Shown here in pieces: positions 23,770 to 35,404 of a stretch of 64,000 bases of DNA. The notes under the pieces are model-generated. The model ran no database searches. It was not told the DNA's origin and was given only the letters and a program-made list of their open reading frames with translations. Made by a program: the position numbers and the translations under genes. This stretch comes from Leptodontidium sp. MPI-SDFR-AT-0119 (taxonomy: Eukaryota > Ascomycota > Leotiomycetes > Helotiales > Leptodontidiaceae), in the NCBI GenBank assembly GCA_020726505.1, contig JAHLEZ010000007.1, forward strand, positions 1,302,001-1,366,000, given 5' to 3'. Numbering within the stretch: the stretch's first letter is position 1; every line of letters begins with the position of its first letter.

Positions 23770-25216
23770 CTACTCGGCCTTCTTACCAGCATCACGAGAT
23801 TTTGGAGTGGTCATCTCAGTCATGGCTGTGTTGTTGCCCTCGATACTGTACAAACGCATTAGTACTTGCTCTGTCCAAAAGGTTCAAATTGTTTTGAGCA
23901 GGAGAGGCGGACTGCTGCAGCCACCTCGCCCAATGTAGAGATAAGCAAGTATTGGGGCGGAAGGAGACTTACTCTGCAGCCCACAATGCAGCACCAACTA
24001 GAACGAGTTAGTCAGGCAATTCAATATCTTCGTAGACGAGAAATTTTACCTGTGTTTGTAAAAGTGAAGAAGATGCTTGCAAAAGGAATGAGTTCAAGCA
24101 GAGTAGCAACTGTTCCAAATCTATCGACTGTCAGTTCGAAATGCGGCGAATTTGATGCATTGAAGCAAGGATTCGATCAGACATGATCGCAAGGAACATT
24201 TCTACCCGCATGGCCAAGCTTCGGCTTGTGGAGAAATTCGATTCTATCCGTGAAGGCAAAGTCACACAGCTCCCGCAAGTGCCACAAGAGTTGAAGTTCC
24301 AAGTATATTGCATGACCTTGAAATTGATATGGGGCAAGAAACTTACGCGGTGTAGGGCGCCGTGTTCTCTTTCAACCAAGCCTCCTTTTGCGAGTTGGAC
24401 CACTTCTTCAGCTGGAAATACTGCGGGAAGGTTAGACACCGTTTGCTTCGAAGCTTGGATATTGGCTTACGCGAGTATGGACCGAATTTCCTCTAGCACG
24501 ACCTTGCAGAGCAACGAAGATGACCGTACCCACAACTGGGATGAAGTTGAGAGGCAGGTACATGATATAGCGAATGAAAGCCTTAGGAGTGAACTTCTCG
24601 AATGGTGACTTGATGAGTTTGCCAAGCTTCTCCATGGGATCATTGAAGTTTCCGGACTTCAACTGACGGCCCTCAGATAGAACCCCAGTTTGTCTGCGAG
24701 CAACCAAGACGCCATCAAATGTATCTACCAGAGCATCTTGTAGCAAGAATGTTCGCGAGAGGAGGTTAATCAGGGTGGACGACTCGCTGAGGGTAAGGAG
24801 GATAGTGGTGAAAGCAGCCAAAGGGCCGTTGACGAACACAAGAACGGCAAGTTGCGGTAGGTAGGCAACCAAGAACATGACCACAACGACCACAACGGAA
24901 AGCGATAAGGTTGGTGCGAGCTTGGAGAGGAGGGGCTTCCACAACGATCTGTGGCTCAGAAAGTAGAAGATTCCCTGTGAATGTCAGTTGGATACTAGAG
25001 CGTTATAGATGTGACATGGCACAAAATAATATACCTTGATGGGATACAGATAAGCACCAGACTTAGCAGCAGACTGTGCCAAAGCCTTCGCCTTATTGAA
25101 GTCCTCGATACTGTAGAACCCTCGTCAGTTTCATTTCCATGCAAGTGCAAATGGATCAATTCCACATACGCCACCTCCCTTGCCTTCGCAGAGGCCTTGT
25201 CCATTGTAGTTGACAT
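23770..25216 (-). CDS. RRT8: Rrt8-like multispan membrane protein (outer spore wall protein family)
   Basis: Seven exons: 25216-25170, 25110-25035, 24974-24471, 24420-24347, 24120-24050, 23997-23973 and 23845-23770, giving 290 aa. The protein has a soluble N-terminus (DFNKAKALAQSA), hydrophobic segments (VVVVVVMFLVAYLP; LAVLVFVNGPLAAFTTILLTL), a polar loop, then YIMYLPLNFIPVVGTVIFVALQG with RGNSVHTRYFQLKKW and a final hydrophobic ELIPFASIFFTFTNT before ALWAAD. This matches the fungal Rrt8/Lds family, known in yeast from lipid droplets and spore wall assembly. In filamentous fungi the role is not established. The small 25-nt exon and the fourth intron of about 226 bp are unusual but the joins restore continuous family sequence. 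The symbol denotes the family, not proven orthology. Confidence 0.72.
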
Positions 25217-25815
25217 GTTGGAAAGTCTCTGGGTTTCTTTCTGCTTGGATATGAGTTTAATATGCAATCGAATGTATCAAGATAGGAATCTGGCAGACGG
25301 TTGTGTAGAATAGTGGAAGGAACCTTGAATATAAACAGTCCACCTCAACCTCGAAGTTGAATGATCGCGCCAAGTCTTTCAAAAGTCAGTGACGTCGTTG
25401 TGGCTGAAGCACCCCCTGCACTCCTCGCTAAGCTTTAGCGGATCGACCCCCGCACAGTCAGGGGAAAACATGTGAAGATCTGAAAGATCAGATGGTGATG
25501 TTTTGAAGACAACATCTCCAGCCTTTTCATTGTTATCGCATTGGGATAAAATTACATTCAACCAGTGACCTCATTCTTTTTTGTCTATCTATGGGACTCA
25601 AGACCATGCCACTCTCCGCAGCGAGAATGCACGATGGTCTCACAGTGTTGAGAACGTCTGAGCACATTACTCAATTGACCCAGAGATGATTTGATTCCAT
25701 ATCATTTTAATTTATTTTCTTAAACCATTTGCATACAGAACCCAGACATCAAATGCAGCCCAAAATACCCATCCTTCAATTTAATTCCCATAGTTACCAA
25801 TTCCAGATTCTTGCC
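25217..25815. other. Intergenic region
   Basis: Promoter of the Rrt8-like gene and 3' flank of the permease gene. Nothing else recognised. Confidence 0.5.
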
Positions 25816-27473
25816 CTAGTAGGCATAGAACACCTGCGTCTCATCTGCATTCTGTCTGATCTTCTTATTCGTCCTCTGAAGCCAGAATCTCAATGCCCAA
25901 GAACCCGCAATGGTCGCAAAAGCAAACCCACTGTTCGCTCCCATGCCAATCAAGTACTTCGGTCCATCAGACTTGGGATAGAGGTACGCGGTGTAGATAT
26001 AACTTGCGTTGGCAACGACGTTGACAATCGACAGCGAGATAGCTTTCTTCTCAGTCGTTTGTCCAAGCGTCGCAGAGACCCAGCCCATGATAACGGAGTT
26101 GACAGCGTATGCTCCGGATGCGAACAAGAAGCAGGAGACGTAGCGAGCCGCGGTATTCATGGTGACGCAGGAGATGATGAAGCCTACCATGGCGAGACCC
26201 ATGCTGATGGTGATGTGCCAGGTACGTTCATTGTATTTCCCAGATGTGAGCCCTACGAGATATCCAACAAACCCAGAGACGAGATAGGGCGGGCAAGTGA
26301 GAGCCAGGGTGATGGTTTTGGTGAAGCCAAGCGAGCCGACGACGGTAGGGAAGAAGTTGTTGAATGAGCACGCTGAGAGATGCATGTTTTGGATGAAGCA
26401 GAGGAGATAGAGTCGTGGGTCTCTGATGGCTTGTTTGAATCCCTCCTTGGCACCCTTGTTGGGGGCAAGGCCAACAGTATCCTTTTCGATTCTGTCGACG
26501 GCGAGGAGTCGCTCTTCAGGTGTCAACCACTTTGTGTTTCCGGGATGATCTGGTAGGAGGATCATAGCTGCGAAAGCTACAGCAAAGGTAACGACTCCTT
26601 CGATGATGAAGAGCCTATGAGCTGAGTTAGCTAACTGTTCAGGATGATTGATAGACGGCGCTCGGCTTACCATTGCCATCCCTTAATTCCTTGGGCACCG
26701 TCGATCGAATTGTAAACTGCCGCAGCGATCAATCCAGCGAATGAAGTCGCAAAGATATTGCCAGAATACAAGATAGCGATCCGTGTGGCGACCTCCTTTC
26801 TAGTATAGAATATACCGAGAAGATACAATGCACCGGGGTCTAGTAGAATGGTCAGTATGCTCATTCCAGTGGGGCTTTGTTTGATGGGAACTAACAAAAA
26901 GGAGCTTCAGTAATGCCGAGAAAGAATCTGACTGCGACAAGACCAGCATAGTTTTTTACTATAGCAGTCATAGCGGAGACAATAGCCCAAGCAGCCATAC
27001 AGCAACCCATGTAGATGGAAGGACGGATCTTGGTTGAGGACATCAACATGTTGGAGGGGACCTGCATGAGCAGGTATCTAACACAGGTTAGTCTTTGAGC
27101 CCCTCAACAGGAGTATTTGACATACCCAACAAACAGAATCGATATACAAGTGTTGTATCTGTCATATGTCAGTACCATCCGTCTCGGTAGAGAGCGTGCC
27201 TCCTTACTGTGTGCCAACCAAGCCCAGATCCTTTTCAAGACCACCCAATCTCGCATTAGCAATAGCGTTTCGATCAAGATAATTCATAAAGTACATCCCC
27301 CAGAGCGTAGGCATGATTCTCTTATCCAGCTTTCGAACCAGAGCGATCTCAGCTGGGTCGGTTTTCTCAACCGCGCCGGAGTAGTCGCCAGCTTGGTCTC
27401 CCTTGCCAGCGACTTCGAGATCCTCATTGTGGCGAGGAATGTCTCCCTTCTCGTCTGAAACTCGTGCGGCCAT
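25816..27473 (-). CDS. MFS transporter, Dal5-type (allantoate permease / anion:cation symporter family)
   Basis: Exons 27473-27208, 27158-27126, 27077-26896, 26839-26671 and 26614-25816 give 482 aa. The N-terminus LVRKLDKRIMPTLWGMYFMNYLDRNAIANARL is the signature start of the anion:cation symporter/Dal5 family, followed by FVGYLLMQVPSNM, VAVRFFLGITEAPFYPG and GWQWLFIIEG. The cytosolic loop (LPDHPGNTKWLTPEER) and the second half, with SLSIVNVVANASYIYTAYLYP, complete about 12 transmembrane segments. Members carry allantoate, nicotinate/quinolinate, pantothenate or other organic anions across the plasma membrane by proton symport. The specific substrate cannot be read from sequence. Length is typical of the family. 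Confidence 0.87.
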
Positions 27474-28396
27474 TTTGAGAAAGGATCGGTGTGACTTCGA
27501 ACTTGAGGGGCAGGTTGACGGGAAGGATATTCGGTAAAGAGAGAAAGCTTGGAATTGAGAGTAATGAAGATTGAGAGGAAATGAGAAATTGAAGGTCTAT
27601 ATAGACAAGCAACGAGATGACGGAAGACCGCTTTCCCCAATATCCGCTTCGAGGCCTTCCCCTGGACTCCACGGTTTTACTCTCCCCAGACTCCAGAATC
27701 TAGACTCATCTCCTCCGCTCCGCGCCACTCCACTCGATAAAGACCTCAGCTACCTCTCGTCGCATTGGACCCCGAATTTTGCGAATTTTGCGGGGTGAGG
27801 AGAATCGGGGGTACGAATCGACACGCCAGGGGAAACGCAAAGCCGGCAACATCAGGGGTGGCTTGTTGCGAGAGGGTTTGCAAGTGGAGCCTTTTTGAGA
27901 TTCCTTTGGATTCGTTGTTGAAGTTTCCTGTGATTTTTACAATGATTCTTGATCCAGATGGGTGAATTGGTAAGCTAGGACTGCTAGGCTGCGCCCGTCG
28001 TTCACTGGTACTATGTCGAACGATGACGGGTCCCATTGTTACCCCCGTCACAAGAGCAGAGTTTGTGGATCGTACTTTACTGCGTACGGTACAGTTTTCA
28101 GTTCAAGGTATCTAGTATTGTTTACCGTCTATTTAGTTCGCGATGTTTACACTCGGTTGAAAAATCAAGTGATGTAAGGATCCCGCAACTACCCCATTCA
28201 AAGGTTTAGGACACCCCGCAGTATCAAGAAAAAGACAGAAAATGGGAAAAGGCTTGGAGAATACCCCATATTCCCCGGAAAGTCAAAAAAGATGATGCTG
28301 ACCCTCGGTTACCTTCGGCAGCCTCACCTCAAGTATTTTCGATGTCATGAAGTAGTAAAGCCAAAAGCCGATGAACAGTCTATTCGGTTATACTTC
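27474..28396. other. Intergenic region (0.9 kb)
   Basis: Promoter of the Dal5-type permease and 3' flank of the kinase gene. No conserved feature seen. Confidence 0.5.
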
Positions 28397-29492
28397 TCAC
28401 AGAAACTCGGCATTAATTGCATTCCTCTTGATGTCCATGACAAGCCGTATCTGTTTCTTCTCCCCACCTTGCACGTCACTGAAGAATCCTCGTCTCAGTC
28501 CATCCAGATACAACTCATACGCCGGCATATACACTTGGACTAGATATCAAATTGTGAGCTTGAACCCATGAATATTGTTGTAGGAGGTAAAGTAAGAATG
28601 CTCACCAAACTTAACAACTTGCTCATCAGTCATACCACTCCCCGTCCTCTCCAACAAAGCATGTTCCTGCTGCATCCTCCAAACATACACATTCGCCAAC
28701 TCATCCGTATCAAGATGCACGAAGAAATCGAAATTCTGCGGTCCCATGAATCCCTTACAGTAGAAACATAGCTGCTCATTAACCCATAGCAAATGGTTCA
28801 CGTCATGATCCGCAAGCGTCGAAGTCGAAAAGTCCGAGGTTGAAGTTCGTGTCTTTTCGGAAGTTTTTGTCGAGTCTCGAATCTCCACAGCTTCTTTCCT
28901 CTTCTTCTCAACACCTCCCATCTCAAGCGGTCTGAACCCCACACACCACCCTTCAAAAATCACAATATCCACCGGCCACTTAACGGTCTTCCATTGATCC
29001 TGAGGTAGTCGATCACCATCGCCCTGGAAGAGACTCTTGTCGAAAGATGGGATCCATATCTCATCATTATCTACTTTCCCGAATTGTTCAAAGAATTTCC
29101 TTGCAAGTTCAATATCGTGAGTACCAGGCTGTCCTCTCGCGCCTAGCAGCTTGTTCTCGGGATTTCGCTGCCGTAATTCTTGCCGCTCGCTGTGTGGGAG
29201 GTAGAAATCGTCGAGTGAGACTTCGATGGCGTTATATTGGTGTTTATCACACAGTTCTCGTACGAGAGCAGATGCGAGGTGGGATTTCCCAGAGCCTGCC
29301 CGTTTGAGATCAGCTTTGTTTTCGTGCACAAATGAAGTAATTGTCTAACAGGAATGCAATGAGCATACCCTGCAAACCAGTAACTCCTAGGACGAAAGGT
29401 CGATTGCGCTCTCCATGCGATTGATTGTTGATTTTCCTCTGGATACATGGAAGGGCATGCTCAAGAACAACTTCTGCTCGATCATCTGCCAT
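28397..29492 (-). CDS. TDA10: TDA10-like ATP-dependent kinase (P-loop, glycerate/uridine-kinase-like)
   Basis: Exons 29492-29369, 29295-28606 and 28539-28397 give 318 aa. The P-loop is created across the first splice junction: VLGVTGLQ joined to GSGKSHLA gives GxxGSGKS. Further blocks are VSLDDFYLP (the switch/substrate strand), GARGQPGTHD, PSFDKSLFQGDGDR, VIFEGWCVGF and, in the last exon, VYMPAYELYL. This is the arrangement of yeast Tda10 (YGR205W) and plant glycerate kinase, P-loop kinases whose fungal substrate is not firmly known. An insert rich in Ser/Thr/Lys/Glu (about residues 165-195) is low complexity and probably a surface loop. The gene is divergent from the dehydrogenase at 29945, separated by about 450 bp. 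Confidence 0.82.
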
Positions 29493-29944
29493 TGTTGTGC
29501 CTTCTAAATCCCCAATGTTGACTTTGAAATGTGGATCAATGCAGCGAGAACGATCGAAGGAACGGATCCACCAAAGGCTACTATCTCGCAAACTGAAGCC
29601 AATCAACCCCGTTATGCCTCTTAGAATCGTATTTACAAAAAACTTCCCCAAATAATCCAGCCCAACGCACAATGTAAGTGGGGATCTAGGGCGGGGAAGC
29701 GAAACTCCGGGCAGCTCTTGGCCGGAGAAACGATCTTTAGAGCTCTTTGGTGGGGGCGGGGTGGTGAGAACATCGCCACTTCTGCACTTCCAAGCACCTC
29801 GAATATTTGTACATCTATATCTTGCAAAAAATTTTCGACACTTCTTTCCTCACCATATCCTCCAAACCTCAAACTCCAACATCAATTCATCTTCGGTCCA
29901 GTTGCATTCTCAAATCTCAACTCCTCAAATACAGATCACCGAAA
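29493..29944. promoter_or_regulatory. Bidirectional promoter, TDA10-like / dehydrogenase
   Basis: About 450 bp separate the two divergent ATGs. It contains a CCAAT box (29599-29603), a CGG-N11-CCG dyad (29708-29724) and a GC-rich GGGGGCGGGG element near 29754. Co-regulation of the two genes is plausible but inferred. Confidence 0.5.
29705..29727. promoter_or_regulatory. CTCCGG-N11-CCGGAG dyad
   Basis: Perfect 6-bp inverted repeat with an 11-bp spacer inside the bidirectional promoter. CGG-N11-CCG is the geometry bound by Gal4-type Zn2Cys6 dimers. Binding is not shown. Confidence 0.45.
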
Positions 29945-30305
29945 ATGAGTCCCTCAATACTCCAAACCCACCCCACCTATCGCATTGCCTCTATCCCAGC
30001 TGATGGCATCGGCCCAGAGGTAATTGAAGCCGGCGTAACAGTCCTCAAGAAGCTCGCCGAAACACTCAAGACCTTCGATCTCGACTTCACCAATTTCGAC
30101 TGGAGCAGTGACACCTACAAGAAGACCGGGAAATACATGCCCGACGATGCGTTGACGACCCTGAAGAAATTCGACGCCATTCTATTCGGTGCCGTTGGTG
30201 CTCCAGGTACGTGACTCAATAAATTGAGGTTCATAATAGATTCCTTGAGTGATTGATTGATTGATTGATTGATTGACTGACTGATTGATTGATTGATTGA
30301 TTGAC

Positions 30306-30388
<83 letters not shown>

Positions 30389-31405
30389 GAGCTTGAATAC
30401 TTGTTTGGGCAATTTGACTTATATTGTGTTTTGTAGATGTACCAGATCATATTTCCCTCTGGCAGCTTCGTCTAGCAATCTGCCAACCGCTCCAACAATA
30501 CGCCAACGTACGCCCCACAAAAGTCTTCAAGGGCACGCAATCCCCTCTCCGGAACTGCAAAGCCGGCGAGCTGGACTGGGTGATCGTGCGCGAGAACAGC
30601 GAGGGTGAGTATGCCGGGCACGGGGGGCGTTCGCACACCAATCAGCCATGGGAGGTCGCTACGGAGGTGTCGATTTTCACGCGCCATAGCGTGGAGAGGA
30701 TTATCCGGTTTGCGTTTGAGGTTGCGAGGGGGAGGCCGAAGAAGCATCTCACTGTGGTGACGAAGAGTAATGCTCAAAGGAATGGCATGGTGATGTGGGA
30801 TGCTATTGCGGCGGAGGTGGGGAAGGATTTTCCGGATGTGGAGGTTGATAAGATGCTTGTTGATGCTATGACTGTGAGAATGGTGCTGAAGCCTGAGTCA
30901 CTTGATACCATTGTGGCTACGAATCTGGTAAGTGATGAGTTGATCTGGGTCTCTTGAAAAAGTGAAGTGTGTGTATTGACTTTCGCCTAGCATGCGGATA
31001 TCTTGTCAGATTTGGCTGCTGCGCTCGCAGGATCCATAGGAATTGCACCAACCAGCAATCTTGACCCAACAAGAGAGAACCCCTCAATGTTTGAACCCAT
31101 TCACGGCTCCGCATTTGACATCACTGGCATGGGAATAGGTGAGAAACACCAAGTATACTGCTACATCCAGAGCTGTGACTAACAGAGTTTTAGCCAACCC
31201 AGTCGCCACATTCTGGACGGCTTGTGAGATGTTGACATGGCTTGGTGAGAAAGAGGCCGCAGACAGTCTTTTGGATATCGTTGAGAGTGTTTGCGAACAA
31301 GGCGTCATGACGAAAGATCTTGGAGGATCAGCCACCACGGTTGAGGTAACGACTGCCGTCTGCAAGGAGATCGAAGCGAGACTCGGCAAGCCCAAGAGTG
31401 TATGA
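29945..31405 (+). CDS. Tartrate dehydrogenase / D-malate-type beta-decarboxylating dehydrogenase
   Basis: Exons 29945-30206, 30437-30927, 30991-31138 and 31194-31405 give 370 aa, the family length. Blocks of the isocitrate/isopropylmalate dehydrogenase superfamily are complete: [23 protein letters not shown], the substrate-binding [28 protein letters not shown] with the catalytic Lys, [30 protein letters not shown] with the metal-binding Asp residues, and the cofactor region [21 protein letters not shown]. The [15 protein letters not shown] block and RENSEGEY are those of tartrate dehydrogenase/decarboxylase (TtuC), rather than LEU2 or IDH. Expected reaction: NAD-dependent oxidation of tartrate or D-malate, in cytosol or mitochondria. 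The first intron (230 bp) is far longer than its neighbours because it holds a tetranucleotide microsatellite. Confidence 0.88.
30249..30388 (+). repeat. (GATT)n tetranucleotide microsatellite inside an intron
   Basis: About 34 GATT/TTGA units with a few GACT interruptions, wholly within intron 1 of the dehydrogenase gene. The minus-strand Asn-Gln-Ser open frames here are artefacts of the repeat. Confidence 0.95.
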
Positions 31406-31770
31406 TTGCTTTAGGGTGGTTGCTTATCTTATTTCGGCCTTTTTTTGTCTCTTTATGTAATCTATAAATGCGTAGAGGATTCCCCCGCTTTCATATGATT
31501 GTTCTGTTTGCCGCAAAATCTTTGATGTCAGACCTTTCGCGCTCAACTTACAGCTCACTTGAGTCGGACTTGAAGTAGTATCAAGCGACACGGGCCTTGC
31601 CTGGGAAAATTTACTTTGCTGGAAGCACAACTGTTTTCAAATAGAAAAAGATCCAGCATGACAAATCTGTGCTAATTTATACATGTAAACCCAAGTTTGT
31701 GTTGCTTCTCAAGGCTACTGAGCCATGCCCACGCCAACGCTGATTTATAGAAGCAATAACATCCACAATG
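31406..31770. other. Intergenic, convergent
   Basis: 3' flanks of the dehydrogenase and the transcription factor gene. Nothing else seen. Confidence 0.5.
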
Positions 31771-34005
31771 CTAATACCGACCAGCAAAACTCGGCTCGAA
31801 CATCTGCTCGCCCAACTGGTACGATGCATCCATCAACTGAAAGATATCTCCAACGCCATCAAACTGCTCTCCCATATCAAACATTCCATTCATGCCAAGT
31901 AGTGCAGGGTCTGAAAACTGATCAGCCTGAAAAGAAGTCGCAGCTGGCTGAGATACAGACGTGGTTGGTCTATGATTTTCGCGACCGTTATGCGGCGCAC
32001 CGAGTTGAGACGATTGCTGTGAACTCCTGGAACGGAAGTCTGGATTTGCAACTGATGAAGAAACCGACTCATTTCCTCGCAGGGTGCCAGCTGATCGAAA
32101 GCCCGCTATCTGTTCTTGTCTTTGGCGACTTTGTAAGACATTCGAGCCTGTACTGGGAGTCTCGATTGATCTTGGGTTACTGATTCTGGGTGATTGGCTT
32201 GGCTGCGAAACCTCGTGGGAGCCGTTGAGAGACTTGCTTGTCAAGGCTTTCTGTAGGTCTCTTAGAGCGGTCGCACATGCTCCAGGCCAAACGCTCCCCC
32301 TCATAGCTAGAATTTCTAGTATCTTGATGCATCGTTCCGCATCCCTGAGTCGAGTCAGAATGAGCTCCTTCGAATGGATGCTGTACTTGCCTTTGAGCGA
32401 TTTGAACCGAATAATGGCCCTCAGATGCGGCGTAGACTAAGATCAGTCCACTACAGACCAAGTCAGTGCAAATTTCCATAAGATTATAATTCTTACTCGC
32501 CTCATCCAGATACACCAAGTGAATCCTGGCCAGCATAACGGATTTTGGACTCGGCCATCACGTGAGCCAGCTTCATTCATGCCCGTCTGTAGATGTTGAT
32601 AGACTTTGGCGACAATCTGTTTTGAGGCTCCTATACACTTTTGCATTGCTGATGCAAACATAGAAGAATTCGGTGCTGAAGTTATGACTGGCCGGTTGAG
32701 GAGGATGGTAGACTCGTGCTTTTGTACAATCAAAAGAAGCTTATGTGATTCTTTCAATGAAGAAACATTTCCCTGCCCGCTTAGCTCGCCGCCGGATTCT
32801 TCTGTTTCCATATAATGGGGATCTAGCAAGTCTTGGGCTTCATTCCACCATTTTGAGATTTCCGAATCGACGTGTGCAGCCTCATCTTGGCCGGTAGTCC
32901 GATACAGTACAGATTTGTGACGAAGTTCCAGGATGAGACCTTTGATGTAGCCATGTCGAGCAAGAAATGCAGGAAGCAAGAGTAACCGTGGATCTGAGCC
33001 AGTCAGCAAATGACTCCACGCAGCTAAGGGCGAAGTACCATGAGGCTGTTGGACATTCGAAATCTGACGCAAATCGTCTGCATGAAGTTCTTTGTCGGAG
33101 TAGCACACATCCACATCATCGTCCTTGATATCAAGAGGAAGTCCAAGGGACTGTGATAAATATCTCTCAAGGCTGTAAATAGCCCAAAATAGTCTCCTAC
33201 GCATATCTGCATCAGCAATAGAGAATTGCTGGAATCTGGATGGGCATCTATGAAGTCCAAGCTGAAAAGCAATCCTAGTTATCAATCCTCCTACTCTTGA
33301 TGCAGCGTTAAGCCGCAACATCGAAACCAGAAATAGCTGTATTGCCACGAGGGCTTGAAGACTAGCCAGTGTTGATGGTTGCAAGAGTATGGGTGTGAGG
33401 CATGATATCGCATCGTCGACAGTGTTGAACACTAAATTTGACGGCACGAGCTTCCCACGGGTCGGTGGCATTTGTCTTCGATCAGCCACTGAAATTGAAA
33501 GTATTGAGCGAACAGTTATCGAATCCACCGTGCTAAGACTTTGAATCCCTTCAAGCGATATCCTCTCGAGTACTCCAAGGATGCTAGGTGCATGGAGGAA
33601 TGGAAATGGAGGGTGCCAATTATCCCAGTACTGTTTGCTCCAGCATGCAAGATCATCGAAATTCATCGCATGTGATGGATGAGTATCAGGTAGCTGGATG
33701 ATCTCGTTCGGATACCAAATGCAGCCTGACGGGCTTCCGGTTTGAAGGCGGTCGTCTTCTCCGGGGACGAGTGCATCATCCACTGCCTCACTCTCTCGGC
33801 GGTAGTTCCTGGTGAACGCCGATTGTACCGTTCGTACGAAATATATGCCACTTCCACTGCCCACAAAACTCGAAGAGCCTTTGGAGATACTTGGTCTCAT
33901 GTGACCCAGCTCTTGGGGAGAGGCGCTTGCCATGGCGGAGGAATGGGATTGTCTGCGACGCTTTCGCCTGGACGACTCTCCATCTTGGGGCGAGTAAGAC
34001 TCCAT
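31771..34005 (-). CDS. Fungal_trans-domain transcription regulator without visible zinc cluster
   Basis: Exons 34005-32501, 32450-32391 and 32344-31771 give 712 aa. Both introns (50 and 46 bp) fit GC-AG sites: AG|GCGAGT...TAG and AG|GCAAGT...CAG; this splicing gives FTWCIWMSGLILVYAASEG and QIAQRDAERCIKILEILA, the usual tail of these regulators. The fungal_trans middle homology region (PF04082) is clear: YWDNWHPPFPFLHAPS, RIAFQLGLHRCPS, RRRLFWAIYSLERYLS, LGLPLDIKDDDVDV. The N-terminus has a basic patch (RRKRRRQ), a possible nuclear localisation signal, but no six-cysteine zinc cluster, and I find none just upstream. The C-terminal 170 residues are low complexity, a possible activation region. 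Either the DNA-binding exon lies in the 1.4 kb upstream and is missed, or the protein acts through partners. Confidence 0.78.
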
Positions 34006-35404
34006 CGTCCTATGGGTGGTGGATATGAAATTGCCGCAAGAGGGCTAAAGACATTGTTCTTGGGGATGGTGCATCGTTGAGGGAGCCGTGGAGGAGGCGC
34101 ATTGAAGAATCTGGAATTGCGGGGTGCAGGACCTGGCCTGGGGGTCAAGCTAGCGGCCAAACATGCTCTGTACCGAGCCCAGGTAAGTGGAACGGCAAGA
34201 CATCAAGCAGCCTTTTTGATGGATATCTATTGAAATTTAATGTGCTATGAGATTCTTCCAACAAATAATCATGAGGGTGGAGATCTTTAAAAACATCTAA
34301 TAAGTGTTTCTCAGGCTAAATGCGAGCCAAAAACAAACAAACCTAGCGCACCCCAAATTTAGCGAGTCGTGTGCTGTAGCCCCTTGAGCTGCCTACTTAG
34401 GATGCATAAGCATATCTCTTCAGCAAGGGGAGTTCAAGACAATGTCTCGATATCATTCCAATACTGACTATGTTGGGTTGTTGTACTGCGGTGAATGTCA
34501 TATCTCTCTCTCAATCGTCGGTCTTTCCTGTTAGAAGTTGGCAGCTAGCAACGAAAGGTTGCAGCAGCTGCCAAACTCTCTCGCGGTCGGCACAAGAGCG
34601 GCAAACAGCAACAACTACATCCATCTCACTTCAATGCTTATTTCCCAATAGCGGACTTTACGATCTTATTCAATCTTCAATTGGTGATTTGTACATACAA
34701 TACAGGTATATTCTGCACCGGCTTCGTGATAGATCCAAACACCTCTTACTCAATTCTCTGGAGTCTTCCCAGCTGAGGATGCATCGTCTCGCACAGCCAA
34801 GTGCAAAGTAAAATTGAAAATCAACTCCCGAAGATGCCAAGATTTATGTAGCTACGGTCCAAAGCCTTAACTAACTACTGGAATAGGAAGTATCTTAATG
34901 CCACCAGATATCTCGATTTGCAATCATGGTACTCCACTCCCTCGAGGTGGGCCAAATTCATATCTCCAGCTAAGCAAAGACTAACATTCGCTCTCTTTAC
35001 GGAATCTAAGGATCAAAGCCTATCCAAAATCTCTAATTCGTTTTAGAATATTTACTTCAAAGAAGGACTCAAACTTGGGCAAGGCTTGGTCCGATCTTTT
35101 TCAAAGTGAATTGTCCAGTAGCATCCCTCTTCGCTAGACATGCTGTCTCGAGGGGGAGATGCAGGGTGGCCGTTTCCCCCGCTTCAAGCTCTGACAAGGA
35201 TCGGGGGATCGTTTCTGCGGCCCAACATCCCCGTCCTTTTTGCAAGAGCAGACCTACGGTACATAAACACGAAGGAGAAACGCTCTTCCTACAAGTGATC
35301 CTCTTTTCACAACGACCGGGGTAAGATTGTAGTCTATTTGATTCGCTGAATCCAGATGATCCTGGGATCTGTCACCTGAGCAGCAAGTCTTGTGATCAAG
35401 AGAG
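34006..35404. other. Divergent intergenic region between two regulators (1.4 kb)
   Basis: Shared upstream region of the fungal_trans regulator (minus) and the small Zn2Cys6 protein (plus). I looked for a zinc-cluster exon belonging to the minus gene and found none. No other feature. Confidence 0.5.

Noticed and set aside
30115..30450. Minus-strand ORF of repeated Asn-Gln-Ser-Ile
   Set aside because: Pure translation of the intronic GATT microsatellite.
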